Shown here one piece after another: positions 1-8,003 of a stretch of DNA of 64,000 nucleotides. This DNA comes from Rhodococcus sp. 14-1411-2a (GTDB lineage: Bacteria; Actinomycetota; Actinomycetes; Mycobacteriales; Mycobacteriaceae). Made by a program: the position numbers and the translations under genes. Within the stretch, counting starts at the first letter, position 1. Each line of letters starts with the position of its first letter. The stretch lies in contig NZ_NPGA01000015.1 in the NCBI RefSeq assembly GCF_002259485.1, positions 1 through 64,000 on the forward strand, written 5' to 3'. Below the pieces are notes generated by a model that saw only the letters and a list, made by a program, of their open reading frames with translations, did no database searches and was not told the DNA's origin.

Positions 1-42
1 CCCTCGTTCGCCCGCCCGCCCTCGTTCGCGTGCCCCGGCCCT

Positions 43-95
43 GGGATCAATGTGGATTCCAGTCACTCAGACTGCAACAAAGCCACATTGATCCC
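43..95. repeat. Dispersed hairpin repeat, copy 1
   Basis: A 53-bp element with perfect 13-bp terminal inverted arms (GGGATCAATGTGG at 43-55 and CCACATTGATCCC at 83-95). An inner CAGTC/GACTG stem lies at 60-64 and 70-74. A close copy lies 20 bp away and a diverged copy is near 4.2 kb. It lies just past the stop codon of the trehalose gene, so it may also end transcription. No ORF is inside it. Confidence 0.8.
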
Positions 96-115
96 ATGTC
101 AGCCGAACCCGCATC

Positions 116-167
116 GGGATGAATGTGGGTTTCAGTCAGTCTGAGTGCAACAAAGCCACATTGATCC
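116..167. repeat. Dispersed hairpin repeat, copy 2
   Basis: Second copy of the element at 43-95, in the same orientation. Arms are GGGATGAATGTGG (116-128) and CCACATTGATCC (156-167) with one mismatch. The central CAGTCAGTCTGAGTG segment is closely related to copy 1. It ends 18 bp before the stop codon of the leftward trehalose gene, where a terminator would be expected. Confidence 0.8.
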
Positions 168-184
168 AGAAGCGGGGGCAGGGG

Positions 185-2737
185 TCAGGCAGGCTCAGCG
201 CTGAGCAATCTCGCGCAACGCAGCAGGCCCAGGTGACTGTAGGCCTGGGGATGGTTGCCGAGTGATCGTTCGGCGATGGGGTCGTATTCCTCACTGAGCA
301 GTCCGGTGGGGCCTGCGGCACTGACGAGTTGAGCGAACAGTGCTTCGGCCTCGGCGCGTTGTCCCACCAAAAGGTAGGCCTCCACGAGCCAGGCGGCGCA
401 GAGATGGAAGCCGCCCTCGCCGCCGGGCAGGCCGTCGTCGTGGCGGTAGCGGTAGACCGTCGAGCCGCTGCGCAGTTCGGCTTCGGTGGCAGTGACGGTG
501 GCAGCGAAGCGGGGGTCTGCCGGGTCGATCAGTCCGGACAATCCGATGAACAGCGTCGCGGCGTCGAGGTCGGTGCCGTCGTACGCGGCGGTGAAGGACT
601 GCACTTCCTCGTTCCAGCCGTTGGCGAGTACTTCCTCGCGGATGGTATTGCGCAACGATGCCCAACCGGGTTCTGTTGTACGACCGAAGGTTTCGGCCAG
701 ACCGATAGCGCGATCGACGGTGATCCAACCCATCACCTTGGAGTAGACGTGGTGCCGGGGGTTGTCTCGAATCTCCCAGATGCCGTGGTCGGGCTCGAAC
801 CAGCGACGCTCGACGGCCTCGACCATGGCGCGGACGAGTTCCCAATCGTCGTCGGACAGGCCGTTCTCGGACCCCTTGGCCTTGCGTGCGTGGGCGAGGG
901 CGGACACCAGTTCGACGATGGGGCCGAAGACGTCGAGCTGAACCTGTTGATTCGCAGCATTTCCCACGCGCACCGGACGCGAGCCGGCATAGCCGGGCAG
1001 CTCGTCGATGACAGCTTCTGGCGGTAGACCCAGACCCCAGATGGTGTAGAGCGGGTGCAGACGCTCGGGGCCGGAGACCGACTCGAGTACCCCGTGAATC
1101 CAGGAGAGGTAGTTCTCGGCCTCGGCCGTCGAGCCGACGTCGACCAGCGCGGCTGCGGTCAGTGCGGCGTCGCGCAGCCAGCAGTAGCGGTAGTCCCAGT
1201 TGCGCACTCCGCCGATGTCTTCGGGTAGCGAGGTGGTGGCCGCGGCCATGATCGAGCCGGACTCCGCGTGGACGAGGCCGCGGAGGGTCAGTGCCGATCG
1301 CTTCATCAGATCGCGCTTGAGTGGCGGCAGGTCCAGGCCGTCGGCCCAGTCCTTCCAGTATGCCTCCGACGCGCGGCGACGCTCCACCTCGTCCCACGGA
1401 TGCTCGCTCAGATCGTCTGTGCCGAGCCGCAATTCGAGAACGATCGGCCCGTTCGAGGGATCGACCTCGGCGTGCGCGGCCTGCTGCGAACCGTCGGACA
1501 CGATGTTCCAGGTGACGCCGGGACTGCGCAGCACCATCGGATCTGCCGTACCGAGAATTCGCAGGCCGTCCACATCGGGTTCGAGTGAGGCCCAGGCCTT
1601 TCCGAACTCCGGACGCGGCGCGAAAGTCACCACGGCGGTGGCCTTGCCGGTGATGACGCGGGTCAGCGCGGTCTGGCCCTGGCCGATGTCGTGCGGCAGA
1701 TAATCCGTGACCTGCAGGCTGGCCCACTTGGTCTGCACCGTCATCGTGCCGTCCACGTACTGCTGGCTCAACGGAAGCGATGCGCGGGTCGGCCCGACGC
1801 TGAAGTGGCCGGCCTGATCGCCGCCGAGCAGGTGTGCGAACACGGCTGCGGAATCGGGTTCGGGGTGACACAGCCAGGTGACGTCGGCGTCGGGGGTCAG
1901 CAGGGCAACGGCATTGGGGCTGGCCAACATCGTCAGTCGTTCGATGCGCGGGGCGTCGGCTCCCGAAAGCCACTGCCGTCGCTCCTCGAGCAGGAATGCC
2001 AGGGCGAGGGCGACCTGCTCGGTGCTGTCGATGCGAAATTCCGCGAGCGTGTCTCCCGGTCCGATCTTGACGCCGATGTCCGGCCCGTGCAGGTGTCCGA
2101 AGGCCTTCTCGTCGGTGACGTCGTCGCCGAAAAAGACTGCGGCAGTAGCAGCTTCCTGGTGACGAAGGATGTCGAGGGCGACGCCCTTGTCGGTGACGAT
2201 GACTGCCAGCTCGATGACGGACTTGCCCTCGGTGACCTGAACGCCGTCCCGCGCCGCCGCACCGGATCGCACAGCTGCGAGCGCTTCGTCACCGGCGGCG
2301 GTCTCGGCGTTGCGGACGTGCAGCGCGACGCTGGCCGGCTTGGTCTCGATGCTGACGCCGGGATGGGCGTCGGCGATCGCCTGCAGTTCGCCGGTGATGA
2401 CGGTGAGGAGCTTCTTGGCGTTGTCGTCGATGGCATTGACGAACCCGGCGTCGAACTCGCTGCCGTGACTGCCCACCAGCTGCACCTCGGACGGCAGGCG
2501 CGAGAGGATCGCGAGATCGCGGAGGGCACGTCCGGAGATGACGGCAGCGTTGGTGCCGGCGAGGGAGGCGAGGCCGCGCATGGCGCTGACCGACTCGGGG
2601 TGGGGGAAAGCCTTCTGCGGGTCGGAGACGATCGGCGCCATGGTGCCGTCGTAATCGGACGCGACGAGCAGACGCGGAGTCCGAGCTACTCCAACGAGCG
2701 CGCGGCGAAGTTCGAGCGGCAATTCGAGAGCAGTCAC
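185..2737 (-). CDS. Fused trehalose-6-phosphate phosphatase / GH15 glucoamylase-trehalase-like hydrolase
   Basis: An 850-residue cytoplasmic protein with two catalytic parts. Residues 1 to about 250 are an OtsB-type HAD phosphatase: nucleophile loop DYDGT (residues 28-32), VISGR, GSHGSE, a lysine in TDKGVA, and FGDDVTDE near residue 205. It should convert trehalose 6-phosphate to trehalose. Residues about 265-850 are a glycoside hydrolase family 15 domain with NWDYRYCWLRDA near residue 515 and a C-terminal SEEYDP...GNHPQAYSH block, the usual catalytic region. GH15 includes glucoamylases and mycobacterial-type trehalases, so the substrate is open. No signal peptide is seen. Two hairpin repeats follow the stop. 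The regulator gene lies 59 bp upstream on the same strand. Both sets of active-site motifs look intact. Confidence 0.88.
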   Translation of the reverse strand: MTALELPLELRRALVGVARTPRLLVASDYDGTMAPIVSDPQKAFPHPESVSAMRGLASLAGTNAAVISGRALRDLAILSRLPSEVQLVGSHGSEFDAGFVNAIDDNAKKLLTVITGELQAIADAHPGVSIETKPASVALHVRNAETAAGDEALAAVRSGAAARDGVQVTEGKSVIELAVIVTDKGVALDILRHQEAATAAVFFGDDVTDEKAFGHLHGPDIGVKIGPGDTLAEFRIDSTEQVALALAFLLEERRQWLSGADAPRIERLTMLASPNAVALLTPDADVTWLCHPEPDSAAVFAHLLGGDQAGHFSVGPTRASLPLSQQYVDGTMTVQTKWASLQVTDYLPHDIGQGQTALTRVITGKATAVVTFAPRPEFGKAWASLEPDVDGLRILGTADPMVLRSPGVTWNIVSDGSQQAAHAEVDPSNGPIVLELRLGTDDLSEHPWDEVERRRASEAYWKDWADGLDLPPLKRDLMKRSALTLRGLVHAESGSIMAAATTSLPEDIGGVRNWDYRYCWLRDAALTAAALVDVGSTAEAENYLSWIHGVLESVSGPERLHPLYTIWGLGLPPEAVIDELPGYAGSRPVRVGNAANQQVQLDVFGPIVELVSALAHARKAKGSENGLSDDDWELVRAMVEAVERRWFEPDHGIWEIRDNPRHHVYSKVMGWITVDRAIGLAETFGRTTEPGWASLRNTIREEVLANGWNEEVQSFTAAYDGTDLDAATLFIGLSGLIDPADPRFAATVTATEAELRSGSTVYRYRHDDGLPGGEGGFHLCAAWLVEAYLLVGQRAEAEALFAQLVSAAGPTGLLSEEYDPIAERSLGNHPQAYSHLGLLRCARLLSAEPA

Positions 2738-2796
2738 CCGTCGAATCTAGGCGATGAACCCCGCCTCGGCGTACCTGGCTTTGTGCGCGGGATGTA

Positions 2797-3540
2797 TCAC
2801 TGCTGGTCGGGGACCAGACCGGGCGACGGAGTCACACCGGAGGCCGCCGACATCGAGGCGGCGGACTTGGTGACGATGGCCAACATGGCTCGCTGGGCGC
2901 CGTCGGCGTCGCCGGATTGGATAGACGACGCCACCACGCCGTGCAGTCGGATCGCCTCTGGGTCGGCTTGGCGGGACATCAGGGCGTGGCGGGTGCGGCC
3001 CGCGAGCACCTCCACGACGATGTCGGACATCGACCGCAGCATCGGGTTGCCGGAGGCCGCGAGCAACGTGCGATGGAAATTGCTGTCGTGTTCGAGGTAG
3101 GCGTCGGAGTCGGCGGCCCGGGACGTCGACGACATTCCGATGACGGCGGCCGTCAGCGCGCCGCATTGCTCGGGTGTTGCTCGATGCGCAGCGAGCTTGG
3201 CTGCCAAAGGCTCGATCCCCGAACGTAATTCGCTGAGCAGCAGCAACTGCTCGGCGCGGGCAGGCCCGGCCAGTTGCCAGCGGATGACCACAGGGTCCAG
3301 GGAGTTCCAGTTCTGCGAGCCCTGCACGGTGATCCCCACGCGTCGACGCACGGTGAGCAACCCCAGCGATTCCAGGACGCGAACCACTTCCCGGACGACG
3401 GTCCGCGACACGGTGAACCGCACGGCGACGTCGTCGGCCGAGATTCGGGTCCCGCTCGGGATCGCGCCGCTCACGATGTCGCGACCGAGCTCGTCGAGCA
3501 CCGAATCGTGCAGCTGGCGGAAGTCGCTGGTCTCGCTCAT
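2797..3540 (-). CDS. GntR/FadR-family transcriptional regulator (FCD domain), probable gluconate regulator
   Basis: A 247-residue DNA-binding protein. The frame stays open upstream, but the ATG at 3540 gives the normal FadR-subfamily length and begins just before the helix-turn-helix. The winged helix spans about residues 30-72 (ISADDVAVRF, SRTVVREVVRVLESLGLL). The FCD ligand domain follows, with the metal-type histidines in DSNFHRTLLAASGNPML and in LHGVVASSI. It is divergent from the gluconokinase gene across 80 bp. By analogy with the GntR1/GntR2 regulators of Corynebacterium it probably represses gluconate use and is released by gluconate or 6-phosphogluconate. The ligand is inferred from that neighbour. 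Confidence 0.85.
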   Translation of the reverse strand: MSETSDFRQLHDSVLDELGRDIVSGAIPSGTRISADDVAVRFTVSRTVVREVVRVLESLGLLTVRRRVGITVQGSQNWNSLDPVVIRWQLAGPARAEQLLLLSELRSGIEPLAAKLAAHRATPEQCGALTAAVIGMSSTSRAADSDAYLEHDSNFHRTLLAASGNPMLRSMSDIVVEVLAGRTRHALMSRQADPEAIRLHGVVASSIQSGDADGAQRAMLAIVTKSAASMSAASGVTPSPGLVPDQQ

Positions 3541-3620
3541 GTCCGGTCGATCGTCCCACGGGTCGCCCGGTTTCTCGCGTCTGTCCGATCCGCGCGAGCG
3601 TGATGGAGCAGTATCGAGGG

Positions 3621-4181
3621 ATGGCAGCACAGACGACAGGCAGAGCACATCATCCGGTTCTCGTGGTGATGGGAGTGTCCGGATCGGGTAAATCCACAGT
3701 GGCGGGCATCCTCGCCGGAGCATTGAAATGGGACCTGCAGGAGGGCGACGACCTGCACCCGGACGCCAACGTGGCGAAGATGGCGTCGGGTCAGCCACTG
3801 ACCGACGAGGACAGGTGGCCATGGCTCGACGTGATCGCGGAGTGGATCACCGAGCACACCTCCACCGGTCGATCGGGAATCGTCACGTGCTCGGCCCTCA
3901 AGCGGTCGTACCGAGACGTGCTGAGCGCCGCATCGAGGGACGGGGCCGAGGTGATCTTCGTGCATCTGGCCGGCACCAAGGACCGAATCAGCGGACGCCT
4001 CAATGCTCGGATGGATCACTTCATGCCGTCCTCGCTGCTCGATACCCAGATCTCGACCCTCGAGCCACTCGGTGACGACGAGAACGCGATCGTCGTCGAC
4101 ATCGGGCCGCCGCCGACCAAGATCGCCGAGCGCATTCTCGTCGAACTCGAAAAGCGTGCGGGAATGTCGGAAAGTCACTGA
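3621..4181 (+). CDS. gntK: Gluconokinase
   Basis: About 186 residues, a small P-loop kinase that phosphorylates D-gluconate to 6-phosphogluconate and feeds the pentose phosphate pathway. The Walker A loop GVSGSGKST is near the N-terminus. EGDDLHP, the substrate segment LTDEDRWPWLD, CSALKRSYRD and the RMDHFMPSSLLDTQ lid are all typical of GntK. Starts at 3600 (GTG), 3603 (ATG) and 3621 (ATG) are in frame. The last is chosen because GGAG at 3605-3608 is suitably spaced for it. It is divergent from a GntR regulator that probably controls it. The family identity is certain; the exact start is not. Confidence 0.9.
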   Translation: MAAQTTGRAHHPVLVVMGVSGSGKSTVAGILAGALKWDLQEGDDLHPDANVAKMASGQPLTDEDRWPWLDVIAEWITEHTSTGRSGIVTCSALKRSYRDVLSAASRDGAEVIFVHLAGTKDRISGRLNARMDHFMPSSLLDTQISTLEPLGDDENAIVVDIGPPPTKIAERILVELEKRAGMSESH

Positions 4182-4205
4182 TCGCCGTTTCGTGACCGCC
4201 ATGGT

Positions 4206-4256
4206 GGATCAATGTGACTTTCAGTCGGTCTGACTGCGGCAATGCGACATTCATTC
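4206..4256. repeat. Dispersed hairpin repeat, diverged copy 3
   Basis: It starts GGATCAATGTG, has TTTCAGTC...GACTG in the middle and ends GACATTCATTC, so it is the same architecture as the copies at 43-95 and 116-167 with several compensated or drifted positions. It lies 25 bp after the gluconokinase stop and could end that transcript. Confidence 0.65.
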
Positions 4257-4317
4257 GGACCTGGGGCCGCAAACGGGGCGCAGATCTTCTGACGGCCGCC
4301 CTGAACGTGCAATTTTC

Positions 4318-4335
4318 AAGCAAGCGCGCTTGCTT
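4318..4335. promoter_or_regulatory. 18-bp perfect palindrome upstream of the whiB3-like gene
   Basis: AAGCAAGCGCGCTTGCTT is an exact 18-bp palindrome about 90 bp before the whiB3-like start codon. It is followed by TTTAAG. It may be an operator of a dimeric regulator for whiB3, or the stem of a terminator after gntK, although the T run is short. No regulator can be assigned. Confidence 0.5.
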
Positions 4336-4425
4336 TTAAGTACTACGAATGACCGAAAGGACTTGTAAAAGTATGACGAATGCGAGATAGTGAGCTTGTT
4401 CACTTTTTCAGTGAGGAGACAGCTC

Positions 4426-4728
4426 ATGGTGCGAGGCGCACCCGCCAGGCCGGTCCAACTTCCCGTTCCCAACGCAGACGTCTGGGACTGGCAACTCGAC
4501 GGTCTGTGTCGCGGATTGGACTCGTCCGTGTTCTTCCACCCCGAAGGCGAACGAGGCCGCGCTCGCACCTCGCGTGAGAAATCCGCCAAGCAGGTCTGCG
4601 GCCGCTGCCCGGTACTCGAACAATGCCGCCAGCACGCCCTCGAGGCGAACGAGCCCTACGGCGTATGGGGCGGAATGTCCGCACACGATCGCGCCGACTT
4701 CTACCGCGGAGCCGTTCGTACCGCTTGA
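4426..4728 (+). CDS. whiB3: WhiB3-like iron-sulfur transcription regulator
   Basis: A 100-residue Wbl protein. The ATG at 4426 is chosen over an in-frame ATG 36 bp upstream because GAGGAG sits 7 bp before it and because the protein then begins like WhiB3. The segment PNADVWDWQLDGLCRGLDSS, FFHPEGERGRARTSRE and GEPYGVWGG match mycobacterial WhiB3 closely (from memory). The four [4Fe-4S] cysteines are present: one in LCRG, two in VCGRCPV and one in EQC. The GVWGG turn precedes a basic C-terminus. WhiB3 proteins sense redox state and NO and act with the main sigma factor. An 18-bp palindrome lies upstream. Confidence 0.9.
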   Translation: MVRGAPARPVQLPVPNADVWDWQLDGLCRGLDSSVFFHPEGERGRARTSREKSAKQVCGRCPVLEQCRQHALEANEPYGVWGGMSAHDRADFYRGAVRTA

Positions 4729-5074
4729 TCCCTCAGCGGGTTCGGTGCGGTGGCAGTGGGGGATTGTGGCAAATGCGCGCGCATTCGCCAGGCGCGTTCG
4801 CAATTGTCAACGCGCGCATAGCGATTCCGCGCGCCCCTGGCAAACGCGCGCGCGTTCGCGAAGACTGCTGGGCGGACAACACCGGGCCGCAACGAGGCGA
4901 TCAGAATCCGCAGGTCTCCTCGGACTTACCTCCGGCGCACTCGCTGTCGACACTGCTGTGAAGCCCGGCCTGATCGACATTCGCGGCGGCGACGCATCGT
5001 TCGCGCCGCCTTCGAGCCCTGACCGTCGCAGCCTTCACCGAACTTGTCGGTGGGTTCGTGTTTCATGACGATCC
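4729..5074. other. Gene-free stretch with GC-alternating repeats
   Basis: No convincing gene lies between whiB3 and the DUF2637 gene. The part at 4767-4861 carries repeated TGGCAAAYGCGCGCGC blocks, described separately. The rest (about 4870-5074) shows no clear signal beyond the presumed promoter of the next gene. Confidence 0.6.
4767..4861. repeat. Pair of alternating CG hairpin repeats
   Basis: Two 24-bp blocks, 4767-4790 and 4838-4861, share TGGCAAA-Y-GCGCGCGC-R-TTCGC. Each is centred on an exact 14-bp palindrome (AATGCGCGCGCATT and AACGCGCGCGCGTT). A partial third copy (CAACGCGCGCAT) lies between them. Runs of alternating CG like this can adopt Z-DNA or cruciform structure. There is no coding function. 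Confidence 0.7.
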
Positions 5075-5788
5075 ATGAACAAGGTCCTGCGTGCGACGCT
5101 CGTCAGTGCGGTCGTCATCACCACCGTCATCGGAATTGCGTCCTTCGTGCTCAGTTTCGCTGCACTGTGGGATCTGGCCACGATGGCAGGTGTCCCACGC
5201 TCGCTGTCCTGGCTGTGGCCGGTGATCGTCGACGGCACCATCCTGCAGGCCACGATCTCCGTGATCGCGCTGGCCCAATTCGAGGATCAACGCAGTGGTC
5301 GACGCTTCTTCTGGGGTGTGTTGATCACGGCAGCTCTGGTGAGTATCGGCGCAAATGCCATGCACGCCTTCATCTCCGACGCCGGCACACTGCATCCGGC
5401 CCTGTCGGCAGCGATCGCGACCGTCGCGCCGGTCAGCTTGTTGGCCGCAACCCACGGACTCGGCATCCTCGTCCGAATACCGGCGGAACTGCCGAAGATC
5501 ACAGACGAAGAACCCGCCCCCGAAGAGGTGGCAATCGCGGTCCCGAAAGCCGAACCCGTGACACCAGCGCCCGAATTCCCCACCCCCGAGATACCGGCCC
5601 CTGCGCCGATGGCGCGCACCGAGCCGGTCCGCACAGACCCGATCCGAACCGAGCCGGTCCGCACCGAACACCGCCTGCCCGAATCCCCGGTCACGTCGGT
5701 GCGCACGGTCGAACCACTCGACGAGGTCGATCGCTGGATTCTCGACGAGGAACGGGTGGACGATCTCTATCCCGTCGACGCCCCGTGA
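5075..5788 (+). CDS. DUF2637 membrane protein with proline-rich tail
   Basis: A 237-residue membrane protein. Four hydrophobic segments fall at about residues 8-30, 45-68, 82-100 and 112-135, the layout of the DUF2637 family. The middle holds the usual WPVIVDGTILQATI segment. The last 90 residues are a low-complexity, acidic and proline-rich tail with repeated RTEPVRT-type units, probably cytoplasmic. DUF2637 domains also occur in SpdB-like spread proteins of Streptomyces conjugative elements. Nothing nearby suggests such an element here, so a chromosomal role of unknown nature is more likely. It is followed after 22 bp by a DUF427 gene in the same direction. Confidence 0.75.
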   Translation: MNKVLRATLVSAVVITTVIGIASFVLSFAALWDLATMAGVPRSLSWLWPVIVDGTILQATISVIALAQFEDQRSGRRFFWGVLITAALVSIGANAMHAFISDAGTLHPALSAAIATVAPVSLLAATHGLGILVRIPAELPKITDEEPAPEEVAIAVPKAEPVTPAPEFPTPEIPAPAPMARTEPVRTDPIRTEPVRTEHRLPESPVTSVRTVEPLDEVDRWILDEERVDDLYPVDAP

Positions 5789-5810
5789 CGCCCGGTGGCA
5801 CCATCGAAGG

Positions 5811-6323
5811 ATGAGTACACACTTGCCGAGATCCGTCGTTCCCGAGAAGCCGAAGCCGGGCCAAGAATCGGTCTGGGATTACCCTCGTCCACCCAAGCTC
5901 GAAGCCTCGAATCGTTCCCTCGTCGTCCGGCTCGGCGGCGAGGTGATCGCCCGCACGACCGCCGCGTACCGCGTGCTCGAGACGAGCCATCCGCCCACCT
6001 GGTACATCTCGCCTGCAGACGTCGTTCCGGGCGCGCTGACCCCCTCGGCGGCGCGATCGACGCACTGCGAGTGGAAAGGCGCAGCGACGTACTGGGACGT
6101 CCACGGCGGAGACGCTGTCGCAGAGGCCGCCGGGTGGAGTTACGAGAACCCCACCCCTCGGTTCGCCGAGATCGCGGGTTACCTGGCGTTCTCGCCCAGC
6201 CGCCTCGAATGCGAGATCGACGGCGAAGCGGTCCGACCCCAGGAAGGCGGGTTCTACGAGGGCTGGATCACCGACGACGTCGTCGGCCCGTTCAAGGGAA
6301 TCCCGGGCTCCTACGGGTGGTGA
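5811..6323 (+). CDS. DUF427 domain protein
   Basis: A 170-residue soluble protein of the DUF427 family. The core motif region includes GGEVIARTTAAYRVLET, PPTWYISPADV, the segment THCEWKGAATYWDV and the final block PQEGGFYEGWITDDVVGPFKG. Family members are small beta-rich proteins common in actinobacteria whose biochemical role is not established. It probably shares a transcript with the upstream DUF2637 gene. Its stop is 4 bp from the end of the convergent lipoprotein gene, so no room is left for a separate terminator. Confidence 0.85.
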   Translation: MSTHLPRSVVPEKPKPGQESVWDYPRPPKLEASNRSLVVRLGGEVIARTTAAYRVLETSHPPTWYISPADVVPGALTPSAARSTHCEWKGAATYWDVHGGDAVAEAAGWSYENPTPRFAEIAGYLAFSPSRLECEIDGEAVRPQEGGFYEGWITDDVVGPFKGIPGSYGW

Positions 6324-6327
6324 CGCC

Positions 6328-7371
6328 CTAACCGACCGGCAACTCGGCGCGGGGGATGATCTGAATCGAACTCGCCGCGCCTGGGTCGCTGCCGGTCACC
6401 AGCACGTCGCCGTTCCGCGGATCGACCGCCACCGAGTTGGCCTGCGTCACCGTCGGAACATCGCCCAGGATTCGCGGAGCTGCGGGATCGGATACATCGA
6501 CCACCCGCAGTACGTTCGACGCGGTCAGCGTCACGAACAGCAACCGACGTTCGAGATCCACGGCGAGCCCGTACGGGTTACCCGGTGCATCGATCGATGC
6601 GATCTGACGAATGCCGCCGACATCGTCGACCGATGCGAGCAGGACCGCACCGCCGTCGGTGTCGGCAAACCCGGCCACCGTCTGATTCACCGTCACCGCG
6701 TGGGTGAGCTTGACGCCGATCGGAGCCTGCGACACCTCCTGCTGCGTCGCGCCGTCGTAGACCCACACACCGTTGCCCTGCACGTCCGCGACGGCCGCGA
6801 ACGGACCGAGAGCGGCAGCACCACCGGGCTGGACAGGGCCCGGCGGTAGCTCCGACACGATCGCCCCGTCGCGCAGGAAGATCACTCCGCCACCCATCTC
6901 GTTGGTGGCCACGACGGTGCCGTCGGAGGTCTGCACCGCATCGTGTGGCTGACGACCGACACCGGTGGCCGTCGACAGAATCGCGCCGTCGGCGAGCGAG
7001 ATCTCGAGCAGCTCGTCACTGCCCTCGAGCGGAACCAACACCGGGCCGTCGGGACCGGCCAGTGAAAGATGTCGCGGCGCACCCGTCGTCGAGACCATCT
7101 GGCGCACGGCACCGGTGGCCGCGTCGAACAGCACCACGCCGTCGGGCTCCCGCACCCCGGCAGCAGCGATCCCGGACGATCCCACCACGACACCTTCGGG
7201 AGCACCCGCAAGAGGAACGACGGTACCGATCGGGTCGGCCGCATCCGGGGCCTGTGCGGGCTCGGCCGCCGGAGTGGTTGCCTCAGTGGTCGGTTCGGTC
7301 GAGGATTCGGCCGCAGAGCAACCGGCGACGAGCAGGCAGACAGTGGCCGCCGCGACCAGGCGCGCCCTCAT
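6328..7371 (-). CDS. Beta-propeller (YncE/NHL-like) lipoprotein
   Basis: A 347-residue exported lipoprotein. The signal peptide ends in a lipobox, LLVAGC, with the lipidated cysteine at residue 18. A Thr/Pro/Ala-rich linker (about residues 19-45) precedes a series of about 40-residue repeats of the beta-propeller type (for example PNGxxVAVDxxNGDVLVTG-like blades), as in YncE and SMP-30-like proteins. The partner or ligand is unknown. Its ATG overlaps the stop of bluB by 4 nt (ATGA), so it is probably translated by coupling with bluB, and through it with the GGDEF-EAL gene. Confidence 0.82.
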   Translation of the reverse strand: MRARLVAAATVCLLVAGCSAAESSTEPTTEATTPAAEPAQAPDAADPIGTVVPLAGAPEGVVVGSSGIAAAGVREPDGVVLFDAATGAVRQMVSTTGAPRHLSLAGPDGPVLVPLEGSDELLEISLADGAILSTATGVGRQPHDAVQTSDGTVVATNEMGGGVIFLRDGAIVSELPPGPVQPGGAAALGPFAAVADVQGNGVWVYDGATQQEVSQAPIGVKLTHAVTVNQTVAGFADTDGGAVLLASVDDVGGIRQIASIDAPGNPYGLAVDLERRLLFVTLTASNVLRVVDVSDPAAPRILGDVPTVTQANSVAVDPRNGDVLVTGSDPGAASSIQIIPRAELPVG

Positions 7372-8003
7372 CGGCGGTACTGCTCGAAGTGCAGGGCGTC
7401 GTCCAGTGGACGGCGGCTACGCCAACCGAAGCGTTCCAAATCGGGTACCTCCTGAAACGATTGGACCGGACCGACGCACAGCCAGGCGATCGGGCGGACC
7501 GGTGCGGGGATGTCGAGCAGTTCGGTCAGGTACGCCTCGTCGTAGAACGAGACCCAGCCGACGCCGACGTTCTCGGCTATCGCTGCGAGCCAGAGGTTTT
7601 CGATGGCGAGGACGGCGGAGAACAGTCCGGTGTCGTCGACGGTGTCGCGACCGAGGACGTGCCGACCTCCACGGTCGGGATCGTAGGTGACCACCACCCC
7701 GGTTCCGCTGGTCTCGATTCCCTCGATTCTGATGGGGTCGAACGTCTTTCGTCGTTCGGCGTCGAGCTTGTCCGCAAAATCCTGTCGGCAGCCGGCCACG
7801 TGGGCCGCGAATGCGCTCAGAGTATCGGGCTTACGGACGACCACGAAGTCCCAGGGCTGGGTGTTGCCCACGCTCGGGGCTTGATGCGCCGCTCCGAGGA
7901 TTCGTCGCAGAGTCTCGTCGTCGACGACGGTTCCGTCGAACTCGGCGCGGACGTCGCGGCGAGATCGAATCGCGGCATACACCGACAGGGCTGCTTCGGT
8001 CAT
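7368..8003 (-). CDS. bluB: 5,6-dimethylbenzimidazole synthase BluB
   Basis: A 211-residue flavin-destructase of the nitroreductase fold. It uses O2 to break reduced FMN and forms 5,6-dimethylbenzimidazole, the lower ligand of vitamin B12. The frame is open far upstream, but the ATG at 8003 has AGGAG 8 bp before it and starts the normal BluB N-terminus. Visible family features are the SRRDVR flavin-phosphate segment (residues 14-19), APSVGNTQPWDFVVV, the VGVGWVSFYD region and the C-terminal WLCVGPV. The ATG overlaps the TGA of the GGDEF-EAL gene by 4 nt and its own stop overlaps the next lipoprotein gene by 4 nt. No other cobalamin gene is in the window. Confidence 0.9.
   Translation of the reverse strand: MTEAALSVYAAIRSRRDVRAEFDGTVVDDETLRRILGAAHQAPSVGNTQPWDFVVVRKPDTLSAFAAHVAGCRQDFADKLDAERRKTFDPIRIEGIETSGTGVVVTYDPDRGGRHVLGRDTVDDTGLFSAVLAIENLWLAAIAENVGVGWVSFYDEAYLTELLDIPAPVRPIAWLCVGPVQSFQEVPDLERFGWRSRRPLDDALHFEQYRR

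Noticed and set aside
1691-3100. Long open frame of 469 codons on the + strand
   Set aside because: It lies antisense to the trehalose gene and the GntR gene, shows no domain, and its composition is that of a GC-rich shadow frame.
5075-5788. DUF2637 gene as a sign of a conjugative element (SpdB-like)
   Set aside because: No replication, transfer, integrase or attachment-site feature is near, and the neighbours are chromosomal core genes.
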